A stretch of 64,000 nucleotides of DNA. Origin: Centroberyx gerrardi (lineage: Eukaryota > Chordata > Actinopteri > Beryciformes > Berycidae). Shown piece by piece: positions 34,943-47,200 of this stretch. The notes under the pieces were generated by a model. That model worked only from the letters and a program-made list of their open reading frames with translations, ran no database searches and was not told the origin of the DNA. The stretch lies in NCBI RefSeq assembly GCF_048128805.1, contig NC_135997.1, positions 11,305,616 through 11,369,615 of the forward strand. The letters run 5' to 3'. How positions within the stretch are numbered: position 1 is the first letter of the stretch; the number at the start of each line of letters is the position of its first letter. The position numbers and the translations under genes are program-made.

Positions 34943-35185
34943 ATGGCACGCTCGCACGCTTTGGTCGCACTCGTCGCCTGGTTTGCGGTTCTTCAAGGTG
35001 AGTGATTTGTATGTTTTGTAGGCTACGACATCCTGCCGCTATACCGCCGGACAAAACGACGTCACATAACTCCCGGCGTTATGTAGCTTTATTCCTCACA
35101 TGACCGTGATAGCATGAGGCAGCATGTACATGTTCATATAGCCTGATGTGATGTTATATAACTATATGCTGTGTCTATTATCTAA

Positions 35186-35227
<42 letters not shown>

Positions 35228-37242
35228 ATGCACCTTGCTTAACAAATTTCACTAGTTTAGGAAATTAGATTTATTCTCGGCATTAAATATGAACAAATAA
35301 ACTTGTCATCCCCCATAAGTGATGCAGACCCGTTGGGCCAATCAGTAGACGCCCCAAGTTGATCCAAATCGGACCAGTGTTGTAGCAGTTATGGCCTTTC
35401 AAAGTTTACAGTTTTGATCTTTAATTACAGCGCCCCTATTAGGCCAACCAGAGTATTTTTTTTATTTTATTTATTTTTTTAAATCTGAGCGAAGATTTAT
35501 CATCACTCCATACTGCTTCAAAATCAGACCAGGGGTGTCTGAGTTGTCACCTGAGATATAACAGCCCCCCCCCCCCCCCCCCCCCTCCTCTCTACCATTT
35601 CAATAGTGCCATCAGTGACTGTTCATATTATGGACAAGCAGAGACACGCGCTCCCAGAGCCGCTGCATTGTCTCCATTTGAGTGCTTCACGTGACCGCTT
35701 TGAGTCGCTTTGTGTGGATGAACAGTGGGCCTTCTGAGGGTTTTAGTTTATGACCGGTTTAATCCCCCTCCCCTCCCCTAAAACACACGCACGCACACAC
35801 ACTCACATGGCGCTGCTGACACAGGAAAACAGGCCAATACTGTCACAGCCCAAACAAAAAAATCATAATACTTCTATTGGGCCTCCATAGTGAGTTTATA
35901 GCTACCTTATCTTACTTTATAGTATTTAGAGTATTTTTTTTGTTTACTTCATATGGTATCACTTAGTTTATTTGCCTAATATCCTTCTAAAATGACTTAA
36001 AAAATGACTTCTAAAGACTTAATTACTGTGGATTACTGTTGGTGTGATGTTTGTTGTCCCCTCTGCAGCCTGTTGGACTCATCCACTGAAGGCCTTCCAA
36101 GTTGGCTCATTAGCTACTTTTTTTCCCCTCATATTTCCTGATAACACGAATGTCAGTGGGATAGTTTTCCAGGCTCGTATGTTCTCTCTCCAAACACTGA
36201 CTGAGGGAAAGGCTTGTGTCTGTAGTACACTGTGCAAACTAAACCCCCCTTTTTCACTTCAAGTAGCCATGATCTGATTGCTGTGTTGTGTCAGTCTGTG
36301 TGTGTTTACAGGGTGAATAGAGAGGTGAAAACAGGGTCAAGTTTCAGCCAGGCGTGGAGGGAGGGAGGGAGAGAGTGTGTGTGTGTGAGTGATAAACAGA
36401 AAGTACCTGATTGAAGCACAAGCCACTCTCCATGGGTTATATTAATGGACGAGAAAGCTCGGTTACTGCACCAAGCCACATAGACATCAGTGGAAACAGG
36501 ATGCACTCAAGATGGAGGGAAGAATAGAGAGGGAGACGGGGGGAGGGAGAAGAGAGATGGAGTTTAGTCGGTCTGCTCTGTAATGGAGTGAAAGTATTAT
36601 CAGTAGTGTTGCTTTATTGATCCCACAGCGGGCAATCCCTTTATCACTGAATCACCACAAGTGAAAACACAAAGAATAAAGCACTGCTCACATAGAAAGC
36701 ACAGAACATGCTGGTAACATACAGTGGAAAACAATCAGCGTCTACGCTACTGGAAAGTCAAATAAACCGGATGGTTCAGCGTGTTCGTTCCACAGCCTCT
36801 TCACACTCAGAGCAAACCGCTTGAACCTCTTTGTAGACATTCTGGGAAGTGTAAAATAACAAGTGAAACTACTTCTGCATTGTATTTAGTGTATTGTAAA
36901 ATGGGTGGGAGAGATTTTCCAGGTTGATAGGAGCTGTATGGGGTTAAGGTGTGGGATCAAGGTCTAACGGTTGTTAATCACACTGATTAAAGCATGATTT
37001 ATATAGCACCTTTCACAGAGCAAAGCCACAAAGAGTAAAATAGTTGAAGTAAGACCAGAAAACAGTAAAAAACAGTAAGACATAAAAACATAGAAGACAT
37101 AAAAAGACACAGAACTACAGACACAGAGGCTAAACAAATGCCAGTCTGGACAGATGAGTCTTTAGCTGCTTTTTGAAAGTGTCAACAGAGTCCGCAGATC
37201 TTAAGTCCAATGCTGTGTCTAGGGATTACAGCCACCACCATC

Positions 37243-37277
<35 letters not shown>

Positions 37278-39598
37278 ACAGAGGAGTGAGTTGGCAGCTT
37301 CCGGGGCAAGCTGGTATTAATAGCCTGCAATGCAAGTGTGTGGGGTGCCAGGCTAGGCCGAGGTGGTAAATACTGTTTGGTAATTCTGTCAGTCGGAGCC
37401 ATGCTCAGGAAGGAGGATGGGAGCGGGGAGGAAAAGGAGTTAGGGAACTTTTTTTTAACAAGCATGACTCCTGACTCCATCACTCTGGGAGAAGTTCAGC
37501 AGCACCTGTCACAGGTCTGGAGTGGAGCAGCAGCTCTGGGATAATAGGCTCATACTTCTTTGTGAAACATAAATATGAGTGTGTGGGTGCGGACTTGGTC
37601 TCTCACTTGTAGCTGTCCAGAGCCCTCTGCTGGTCGCTGGTGTGAACTGCTTTATCGTGTAGCTGGACTTTGACATCATGAAACCGGTTATGTTGTAATG
37701 ATAATAATAATAGTCATCGTCATCATCATTTACATTTTTATTTAACTAGGCAAGTCAATTAAGAGCCCAGATAACTAACACTTATTCCACATAAAACTGT
37801 ATGAGCTTGCATCACAGTAATAAACTTGGTTACACCCAGCAATTACAGTAAATGTGTTTTACTGCCATCCAAGCATGGCAATTCTGCCCTAATGATGTCT
37901 TCCTCTACAGGTTTCACTCAGGCCGTTACTCTGGAGGTGAGGGAGGGGAACGCCACCTGCATCAAGGCCGAACTCTCTGCCTCTTTCTCCATCACATACG
38001 ACACCTCCAATGGCACGGTGTGTACAGTGACAGCAATACTGTGGCTTCCATCTGTGCAAGCACTTTCGTTTCTAAATTGTTTGTTTGGATACACAATGCC
38101 ATGATATCCCCTTTGATTCATTACCAGTGCTGTATCTGTTACTGTAAACACCAATATGTATCTGACTCTAAATCAATACTGTTTCCCCTCTCCTCTCCTC
38201 AGAGCACAGCGCAGGTTTCCCTCCCGAACTCCACCACAGTCGACACCAGCAGCAGCTCCTGCGGCAGCGATGGCAGTTCGCCCTGGCTGGTGGCCGTGTT
38301 CGGAGCGGGCCACGCGCTCGGCCTGGGCTTTTCCACCAACGGGAGCCTGTATAGTGTTGCCAACCTGACGCTGCAGTACAACCTCAGCGACCCCTCGGTC
38401 TTCCCTCAGGCCAACAGCTCTGGTGAGAGCAGCACTGCACGACACACACACGACACACTATACAGTAAAGTGTAATAGAATCAGCATCAGACTCAAGTTA
38501 TTAGCCAGGTGCATTTACATGTACCTGGTGGTTGGTGCAGACAATCACGTACACACCAAAAAGATGTAAACACTAAGGTAAATGTAGAAAATGTAAAATA
38601 TTGCATTATTTTATTATATTCTGATATCAACAGTGTAATGAAGGTATAGGTAGAAATAGAAGAGAACACATCTATTGTTCACAAGAGGTGGAAATTTGCC
38701 TTTCGCCTCTATTGGCATTATTATTAATTATCACAGAAGGTCATGTAAAATATGCATAAAGGAGTCATCACAGTGAGTTCTTATAACTGTTACTACATGT
38801 CCCACATGTTGATCAAAGGTTTAAGAGGCTGATAGGATTTGGAACGAGTGACTGGCAGCAGCATAGAAAATGTGTTCATGTTCATTTAATTATTACAGTG
38901 TGGTTCAGTGGGGTAGTGCATCGCTGAGGATCATTATTTTCTGCCTCGGATTTGGTTGCAATGAACTGTCTGGGTGTTATCAATATTAATTTCATTTTAA
39001 ATGAATCTAATTATTGGTAACAGACTTCTCAAGCCGGTGTTAGTAACAGGGTTCCCACACCTTTTCACTGATGAAATTCCAAAACGTTTCCATGACTTCT
39101 CCCCATCTCAAATTTCCATGGCCAAATTTGAATGACACTGAATTAAACCATCAACTACACTAACTTTAAGCATTAGTTTGTTTTTCACTTTGAAATCAAG
39201 GATTATAATATTATTTGAACTCAGCAACAGTCAGCAGCAAAAAATAGTTCAATATATAACAATAGTTTCCTTCAACAGGGAGGTCTAGACTGCTTCAGAG
39301 CCAGCCACAGCTTTTTGTGACATTGTATATTACAGAACAAATGGGCTATAATTCCGCAGGTATTTTGGGTTTCTAACTAATTTTACTCATCATGGTTGTT
39401 TGCCCTAGATGTGGTCACTGTGGTGTCGACCTCAGTCGGGATCTGGGCGAGGGTCAACACCACCTACCGCTGTCAAAGCCCCGCCTCTTTCGGAGTAGGC
39501 GGCGCCACTGTCACTTTCTCTGATATGAAGATGGAGGCGTACATGCCCGGAGACGATCTGAGTCCTACCGGTACGACTGTGTGTGTGTGTGTCTGTGT

Positions 39599-39644
<46 letters not shown>

Positions 39645-41860
39645 CTATGTCTGTCTGTCTGTGTCTGTGCGGAGCTGATGGTTTGGTCGCTGCTCTGTTG
39701 TCCGATAACATGATTCTGCATCTTGTCTCCCTCACAGAAAGTGTATGTGTGGCAGATCAGGTCAGCACTACAGTTCCACCTGCCCCTGCCAGTACGACGG
39801 CAGCCCCCGCCCCGGTCCCAACCCCTCCAGGAACACCCGAACGGGGAACCTACTCTGTCGCCGACGGCAATGGCACTGTATGTCTCCTGGCCCAAATGGG
39901 ACTGCAGCTCAATGTCTCCCACTTCTCCGTATCTCAAAATAAGGTATTACTAAACTTTACGGGCAAGAATAACACAAACTAACATCAGTAGATAAATCAG
40001 TATTCAGTACATATTATGTGACAAACTTACTACATGCAGTGGATTGTTTCCAGAGTCACAATTTTAATTGCTTGAGACTTGACTTGATACACGACTTGAA
40101 CTTGGGTTCTGGTGACGTGGGACTTGACTTTGACTTGTACTACTATACTACTAAAGTTATGAGATTTGTTCCACCAGACAGTTGAACTTTAATTTGTTTT
40201 GAATGATTGAATTTATTGAAGTTTAAACTGATTATAGAAATCAAATCATGATGCACTTACCAAGTTTTCATACTATTAAAACGATACTGCACTGAAAAGT
40301 CCTAGATATTTTGTTTTCTTTAAGATATTAAATTGATAAAGGACTCTTGCTTTGTTCTCACTTGACTTGGTGTTCTACATTTAGACTTGAGACTGACTTG
40401 GGACTCGAGCAGAGTTGACTCAGTCACACCTCTGATTGTTTCAAATAAACTCAGATTTATCTTTCTGTCTACTTTGCCAGACTGTCCAAGACATTGTGAA
40501 CCTGAGACCCAATCTGACAACGGTCTCAGGATCATGTGAAGCCAGCAGCGCTACCTTGGTGTTGATGCAGCAGCGAACCACAACGCTCAACTTCGTCTTC
40601 ACTCTGGTAACTTCATCCCTCTCCTCTGTGTATTTAGGTATACGGACGGATGTTTCTGTGTGCGTGTGTGTGTGTGTGTGTATGTGCGGGGGGTGTGTGT
40701 TCCTTTCCCCTCTTCCCTCCCTCACGTTGTTGTTTCTGTCTGCAGAACTCCACGACCAACAAGTACCACCTGAGCAGCGTCTCTCTGCTCGCTTCTTGGC
40801 CCGATATGGCTGGTAAGAACTGTCACAAATAACATTTTTGTCGTAGCTCTGAATTACATCAGTATAAGTAATGCTGATCCATCTCTCTCCCCAGTTCCTT
40901 TCTCAGCCAGCAACAGCAGTCTGGACTACCTGCGGAGTACGCTGGGCCGCTCCTATATGTGTAATGCGGAGCAAACTCTGGTCGTAGTGCCAGCCTTCTC
41001 TCTCAACACCTTCAGACTGCACGTGCAGCCCTTTGGAGTCACTACCAGCCAGTTTGCTACAGGTACACCTCCCTTTCTCACCTCTCAAAACTCTTATTTG
41101 CCTCTGCTCTTTTCCACTTTTTCCCAAGTTTTCTTTGTTTGTTAGCAGCTAGCTATAAGTCACTCTGAACCCCACCCCCCACCCCAAAAAAACAAACACT
41201 GCATGTACAGCTGTGGGATGCAGAAATCCAATAGCTATGATGTTCTCAGCTAACCAGACTGGTGCTGTAGCTCTCTTGGTAAAGCAGTGGTCTAATTCCC
41301 AGTTACTGGCAAATTGGGCTTTTGTATTTGGTTTCACAGAGCCAAATACGTCGCAGCTTATCACAAATTAAGTGCTTGTTTTCCCTCCATTTTGAGCGCT
41401 TGTTATTGACCGCTATTAGTGATACAGTTTGTTAGGAGCAGGTGGTAAGAAAATCTAGGGTGAGGAAAATGAATGAGTAGCCTAATGTCCTCCCCTCCCA
41501 CAACAACTACTATTGCTGAACAGGACATTTAACCCCTAACTGGCCAACAATAAAAAGTTATGGTTGAACTGGGCCGCTCCCAGTGATGTGGGGGTTGCAA
41601 CTGTATGAATGTAGAGCAAGTTATTGCAGAAAAAGAAAAGTTCCTGGATCCAAAATATTTGAGATGAAACTTTCTCTTTCTCCTCTGTTCTGTTTCCCTC
41701 CCCTTCACCTCCGTCTCCAGCGGAAGAGTGTCAGATGGACCAAGACCAAATGCTCATCCCCATCATAGTGGGAGCAGCGCTGGCCGGCCTGGTGCTCATC
41801 GTCCTCATCGCATACCTTATAGGCAGGAAGAGGAGCCATGCTGGATACCAGACCATCTGA
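34943..41860 (+). CDS. lamp1: Lysosome-associated membrane glycoprotein 1
   Basis: Major heavily glycosylated protein of the lysosomal membrane. Nine coding exons: 34943-34997, 37911-38017, 38203-38422, 39409-39570, 39738-39943, 40481-40606, 40746-40812, 40895-41062, 41721-41860. They total 1251 nt, 416 residues (human 417). The signal peptide [18 protein letters not shown] is split from the mature chain by a 2.9 kb intron. Two lumenal LAMP domains flank a Pro/Thr hinge ([17 protein letters not shown]). Paired cysteines and at least ten N-x-S/T sequons are visible (e.g. GNAT, NGT, NST, NLT, NLS, NVS). One membrane span ([18 protein letters not shown] onward) precedes the short cytosolic tail [12 protein letters not shown], whose GYQTI is the tyrosine lysosomal sorting signal at the extreme C-terminus. 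The tail separates LAMP1 from LAMP2, and the neighbours cul4a and grtp1 agree. Intron 4 carries a long GT repeat. Confidence 0.96.
35183..35224 (+). repeat. TCTA tetranucleotide microsatellite
   Basis: About ten perfect (TCTA) units in lamp1 intron 1. Confidence 0.95.
35330..35585. repeat. Dispersed repeat followed by C-homopolymer in lamp1 intron 1
   Basis: Contains CCAAGTTGATCCAAATCGGA and a related phrase, TGCTTCAAAATCAGACCAGG, about 150 bp later. It ends in a run of roughly 20 C (35567-35585). Confidence 0.45.
36985..37215. repeat. Dispersed repeat in lamp1 intron 1
   Basis: Starts TTTATATAGCACCTTTCAC and ends with TTGAAAGTGTCAACAGAGTC, phrases of a widespread teleost repeat. Boundaries approximate. 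Confidence 0.45.
37240..37278 (+). repeat. CA microsatellite in lamp1 intron 1
   Basis: A (CA)n tract of about 39 bp with one AAC interruption. Confidence 0.9.
39048..39260. repeat. Dispersed repeat in lamp1 intron 3
   Basis: Begins GGGTTCCCACACCTTTTCAC and continues with TTTCCATGACTT-type phrases familiar from a fish MITE family. The boundaries are approximate. Confidence 0.45.
39580..39668 (+). repeat. GT microsatellite in lamp1 intron 4
   Basis: Nearly uninterrupted (GT)n with a few TC substitutions, beginning 10 bp after the exon 4 donor. Confidence 0.95.
40070..40436. repeat. ACTTG-rich dispersed repeat in lamp1 intron 5
   Basis: Many copies of GACTTG / GAGACTTGACTTG, ending GACTCAGTCACACCTCTG. 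Recognisable as a common fish non-coding element; the interior is degenerate. Confidence 0.6.
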
Positions 41861-43195
41861 ATGGACCTCATGTAGCCTCAACCTGACTGACTGACTGACT
41901 GACTGACTGACTGACTGACTGAATGTATGGATGGTGTAGAGATGAACCATCGTGTGTGTGTGACTGAGTGAGTGAGTAATAGACTGTGTGGATGCAAGCA
42001 TGAGTGAATGAAAGCAATTGTTATTCTGCAGTGTGCGCTTTTGTTTGTGTGTGCGTGTGTTTGCATTGCCTATGTGACCTCTGAATATTTTTTTCTCTTT
42101 GACTTTGTCCATGGATGATGAAGAGAAGCCCACTACCTGCTACTACTAACCCCAGTTTAGTAAAACCTAGCAGCCTCTATTGTAGATAGTACACTGTTTG
42201 CATCCTGGGGAAGCCGAGGAGACTAGATCGAACTCTCAAATCTGCTGTAGCGAGTTCACCGCCACCTGTCTGCCTCTACTGTACTCTGCCCTGTGCTGTT
42301 CTTGTTTAAATATGTTCTTCAACTTGGTTGAATTTGCTTGAATGTCTGTTTTGTTGTTCTTAGTTGTGTATTTGTTTTGTAAATGAACCTTGAATATCAC
42401 ATACAGTTAAGAGGCGGAGAGGCAGCGTTACCATTCCTGGCCTGAATGGTAAATTATTTTTTAGACATAATCAATATATGGGTCAGATCAAACTGGGTTC
42501 CAATCAACCCTGTCCAGCCAAAAAAATATTTCCTGTCTGTTATACATTGTTGTGCCACTGCAGTCAAATGAGCTGTAAGACAAAGATTACTTTTTCAAAG
42601 TGTCAATTTCATGGCTTGCCTGCTGTTGGTCTGTGGTTTGCAGTAAACAATGACATGAAAGGAAGTCTTTGCAAGTTTAAAGTTTGATTTTGCAAGGTCA
42701 AATTGGGTTATTTTTTTATTTAATTTTTAAAAGCATCAATGAATATCTCTCACCGCAGTGTGCTCACTCTATTGTTTATTTTTAGTGACCATGAGTTTAC
42801 CTACAAGGCCCAATTACTCGATGAAAAGGGAAACCTCTGAATGTCTATCATCCCCTGTCACGTTCCTCTGCAGTGGAAAATGATAGAAGCCTGAACAACT
42901 TTGCCATGGAGGCACAGTTTGATTGAAGTAGTGGAGCAGGGTTTCATAACTAAGGTGATTAAAGCATGCAGGTTGCTGCTTTGTGTAAACAAATGTATTG
43001 AACAGGACAAGTGGACAGGTGCAGGGGCTAGTTTTAATTTTCTTCAGAGGCTGTGTGAATTATTGCCCCCCCCCCCCCCCCTTCCCATAAAAATGTTAAT
43101 ATGAAGTGTAGTGATTTGATCTTTTATTTTTATAGGAAATGCTTTGATCTCGTTTTCTATTATGCATCTTACTGAAGTCAATAAAAAAAACTCTA
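41861..43195 (+). terminator. lamp1 3' UTR and candidate poly(A) signal
   Basis: A (CTGA)n tract begins 20-odd bases after the stop (41884-41921). A long non-coding stretch follows, with a C-run at 43067-43081. AATAAA at 43180-43185 is the best candidate poly(A) signal, giving about 1.3 kb of 3' UTR. Confidence 0.5.
41884..41921 (+). repeat. (CTGA)n array in lamp1 3' UTR
   Basis: Nine or so CTGA units directly after the lamp1 stop codon. Confidence 0.95.
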
Positions 43196-44281
43196 GCATT
43201 GGTTTTATGGTATTTCTTGCAATAGTAGTCAATATAAAAATTATTTTAAAAACTGAAATGTTCCCTTTTGTGCTAAATACACACGGCTCTTTACTGAAAG
43301 CTATGTCATTTCACAGAATACACACAGCTGGGCTTGATATCAACACCAAGGTTATTTTTGTCCCATGCAACAAAAATTGATATCAGTGCTGCAATACTTT
43401 CAAGAAACCGAACCCAAACACAACAAACAGGTCACACCACTGTTAGAAAAAGAGAGCAGCCCTTTTAATTGTGCTTGAATCATTTCACCATAGTGCACTT
43501 AAACGGACACTTGAGATCAGGACCTACAACGCTTCCCCAAGCCAGACTGAAGACCGAACCACATTGTGTGTCCGACACTGGCTGGAAAAACTACTGCAAG
43601 CAAGCTCAAACAGCTGAACAAAACCTACAGACTGAGAAAAATCTGATTTTGAAATGTTTGAAGGAATAAAAGTTTCTGTCGTAAAGTCAGTATAATTCAT
43701 ATTTGAATAAGACAGCAAGTACACCATGTAGTGACGTGAAATACAGCAGGTAGGTTCCTCTCGGCTTCCAGTGTGCAACACAGATACAATTTATCCAACC
43801 TGGCATAAGCTGCCAAGCTTTATCTCTGCAGTGTCTCACTGCTAGGAGTAAAGTGCATATTTATGCATTGAAACACTTTCACAGAAAAAATATGTTTTCA
43901 TTTAAGACAAACCACATGGTCAAAATGTCAGTTTCAAATGGAATCTTCAGCTCATGTAGACGACGTTGCTGAGTGTATACAAATATACACATATATTTAC
44001 ACTTAGGCTGTACAATTGTCTCCATGTATGTTTAAGACGCACTAACTAAATGCAGCAATCACTGTGACAATAAAGTCAGTTATAAACAACCTCAACACTC
44101 TTAAAAAAAAAAAAAAAAAGGTGAAAATGAGGTGTTGGGTGGTCATCCCAAAAGTCAGAATCATCTCTCTCACCCTCCCAAGCTCATTCGGGACAGAAAG
44201 TGAAGGAAGACGACGGTGGAGTATTGGGATACAGCGCTGGAATGTGTAGTGAGTTGGACTGCCAGGACGTCAGTCACGGGG
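43196..44281 (-). other. grtp1 3' UTR and convergent end with lamp1
   Basis: The interval between the lamp1 poly(A) signal and the grtp1 stop (44282-44284). A variant ATTAAA on the minus strand near 43465-43469 may end grtp1. A long A-run at 44103-44119 (T-run on the sense strand) lies within it. No other coding segment is seen. Confidence 0.4.
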
Positions 44282-47200
44282 TCAGGACTCTTCTGCCATG
44301 ATGCGGGCACGACACGCTGCCCGGAGCTTAGTTACGGTCGCCATGGACAGACTTCCCGGTTCAGCGAAGATTTTCTAGGAAAGGCAAGAAACAGACGGAT
44401 TATAGGATTAAAGACAGCAATAACCAGGGAAACCTCTTTTACTCTCACTGACACCGTATCTCAACTAGATACGGTGGAAAACTTTTTTTTTTAACCTGCA
44501 TGAAAGCGTGGCATTCTTCGACAAATGGTCCATGTGTGATCTGCTTGAAGTTCTGGCAGACGTCCGGCAGCGACTGGGCCTGCTGAATCAGATCCTGGTT
44601 GTGGTGGATCAGTGTCAGAGCTACACGGAAGAGGATTTTAGAACCCTCGTAGAACAGGCAATCCCAAATCCGCAGAACTGTCTGTGAGAGAGGAGGATCA
44701 AGGGGGTGTGTCATACTGGTGAGCAAAATCAGACTGACCTGTACAGTGCCGAGCTAAGGTACTATACTCAAGTGTTGGCACAGTAATATCATCAAAGAAT
44801 TTCACGTGAGATATGAGAGTGTGGAGAATATTTTGAAATCTGCTTGTGTAGAATGGTGAATGATGGGCTTCTACATGGAGCTTTCCATGTATGAAATGTT
44901 CAAAGCGGATTTTAACAACAAAACTAAGTCTGAGTGTCTTTTTTTAGATGTAAAGCACCTCATGGATCCTGAAAGTAACTCACTCGCATACTCATTCATC
45001 TTCACCAATTCACTCACTCCCGGTTAGCCTATCTGCCCCTAGTGGCCGTTAGGAAGCATGGCACACAGGATGCTGAGAATCACTGTTTGGTCTTCAATAC
45101 TGCTGGACTGTTCGTGTCTATGTTTTCACATCTATCTGTTTTGTGTATAGTCCCGAAGGAAGCCATCGCATCAGAACCCGTCTTTGACTAGCTGCCTCTT
45201 GCCACACAGTATGTTGCCAAGCTTTAGCTTTCCAGAGGTTTTGAATGGGTCACATTCAAACTCAAGATGCAAGTAACTGCAAATAAACTGTGGCAACATC
45301 TTGAGGCCATTTGAGCGAGAAGCAAGGCTCCCCGGCTGCCCCCACCACAACACACAAACACACACACACACACACACTCACCTCTGTTGGCAAGATGTCT
45401 ATGTAGAGGCAGATGAACCATCGGGAGACCACCAGGGTCCACATGACATTGTGCTCCACCATCGTCTGCCACACTCTGGGGACTTTAACTTTCACCAGCT
45501 CCCCCAACACCTCCTGGTCCGTCTTCAGCCCCAGCATGGCAGGACTGTAGTAGTCTGGTGACCGGACACATTAATGTCAGTAATACAGTTCTCTTACTTA
45601 ACCGTGAATTGACGTACACAAATCCTGCACATTTGGAAAAAATAAATCCGGTAGAAACATGTGACTGAATACTGTGAGTATTTTTCCTTCTAAATGTCAG
45701 GTCATTCTCCATCATGTTCACCTGTTTGGCCTAAGCACAGTTAATAGACTTTAATGTGTGCATGTGTGTGTGTTTGAGTGACAAGAGAAAAACGTAGGTC
45801 TTAAGCTACAGACAGATAAAGACCATGTGACCTCCTACAGGGTTATTCTTAGCGCAGAGCACAGCAGACGGCCAGAACACCTACACGCGCACACACACAC
45901 ACACACACACACCAAGAGATCAGAATAGTGATGCTGCTACTGATGGTGCAAGAGTGTACACACACATACACACACCTGGTAATATCCTGCCCAGTAGTGC
46001 ATCCATCAGCCAGAAGGATTTCTCCTCATCTTTAGTGATGATAAGTAGATATCCAGCAATGAAGTTCATCCCCTGAACAAGAGAGCGAGAGAGAGACATT
46101 CAGGTTACAAACACAGCAGGTCACTTCAATAAAGAGAAGAGTGAAATAGGCATAAGCAGAAAATACACACCTCATCATTTATGTCCCTCTGGGGATTAGG
46201 AGAGAACAAAACCAACAAAAGTCTATTCAAGCTGAAATAGGCTACATCAGTACGAATGGAGATGAGTGGAGCCTAGTTTGACTGTATGAGAGATGAAACC
46301 ATCAGATACAGACAGTCCTGCTGCCCGTTTGAATTGCAAACCAACTTGCCTCTGCTGTGGCACACAAAATCTGCCTTTCAAATGCTAATAATTAATCTAT
46401 CTTGTACTACACCGCTTTCCCAATGATACAGACATAGGCTTTTCATAAGGACATGCACTGACCCACCAGCACAGCACATGGCTTTGCCTCATAAGCCATT
46501 CAAACTATAAAATGTCCTTTTAGGAACACAAAAAGCAGATTGAAAAAGGCAAAGATTCATAAATAAGTTCGTAGTTCACACTATGAAAATAGAACATATA
46601 TTTGCCAAATGTGTCACAAATGTATATATGGCAGGAACCTCAACTGGCCAATTACATCAAGTTTTTGTTTGTTCTAGGTGACAGTATTTATCTGAACAGG
46701 TTATAGGTATGACCTAAAGATATAAACATGTATGTATGTACATACAGCAGATACTATGAGTGATGTGGAATTAAATTGAAATAGTGTACAGAGTGACTGT
46801 GACACCACGACTGGTAGTGATGTGGAAACAAAAAATATGACAACAGGCAATGCTAAATTTGCCTTTTAAACGTCTTGAAATGCTTGAATAGCAGAACACT
46901 GCTCCTATGATGTTTGGGTGAGCATCACAATCTATCACAATCACTGGGGCACCAGAATAAACTGACATAGCAGATGGTTAAACAGAAGCGCTTGTCATTC
47001 AGGCTCTTGTCTGAAGCAAACAGGTGACAGGTGATGAATTTGTCTTTTAGTATCTGACTGAACATATGGGAGAAAGCATAGACTAACAGATGGAAAGAGG
47101 GAGAAGTTCAATCAAGAAGACAGACATGGAGTGGGAAGGGAACATTGAAGGGAAGGGTGGAAAGCAGGGATCAAGAGAGGCACAGGGCAAAAAAAGGCTT

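Larger units (their letters stand above)
34998..37910 (+). other. lamp1 intron 1 with dispersed repeats
   Basis: A 2.9-kb intron with a TCTA microsatellite (35183-35224), a dispersed element at about 35330-35565 ending in a C-homopolymer, a repeat at 36985-37215 (starting TTTATATAGCACCTTTCAC), a CA microsatellite (37240-37278) and a LINE-tail-like fragment near 37733 (TTATTTAACTAGGCAAGTCA). No exon is seen. Confidence 0.6.

Noticed and set aside
39473-39937. 154-codon minus-strand frame across lamp1
   Set aside because: Antisense shadow of lamp1 exons 4-5 and the GT repeat.
39581-39982. 133-codon plus-strand frame starting in the GT repeat
   Set aside because: Only its second half is real (lamp1 exon 5); the first half translates a microsatellite inside an intron.
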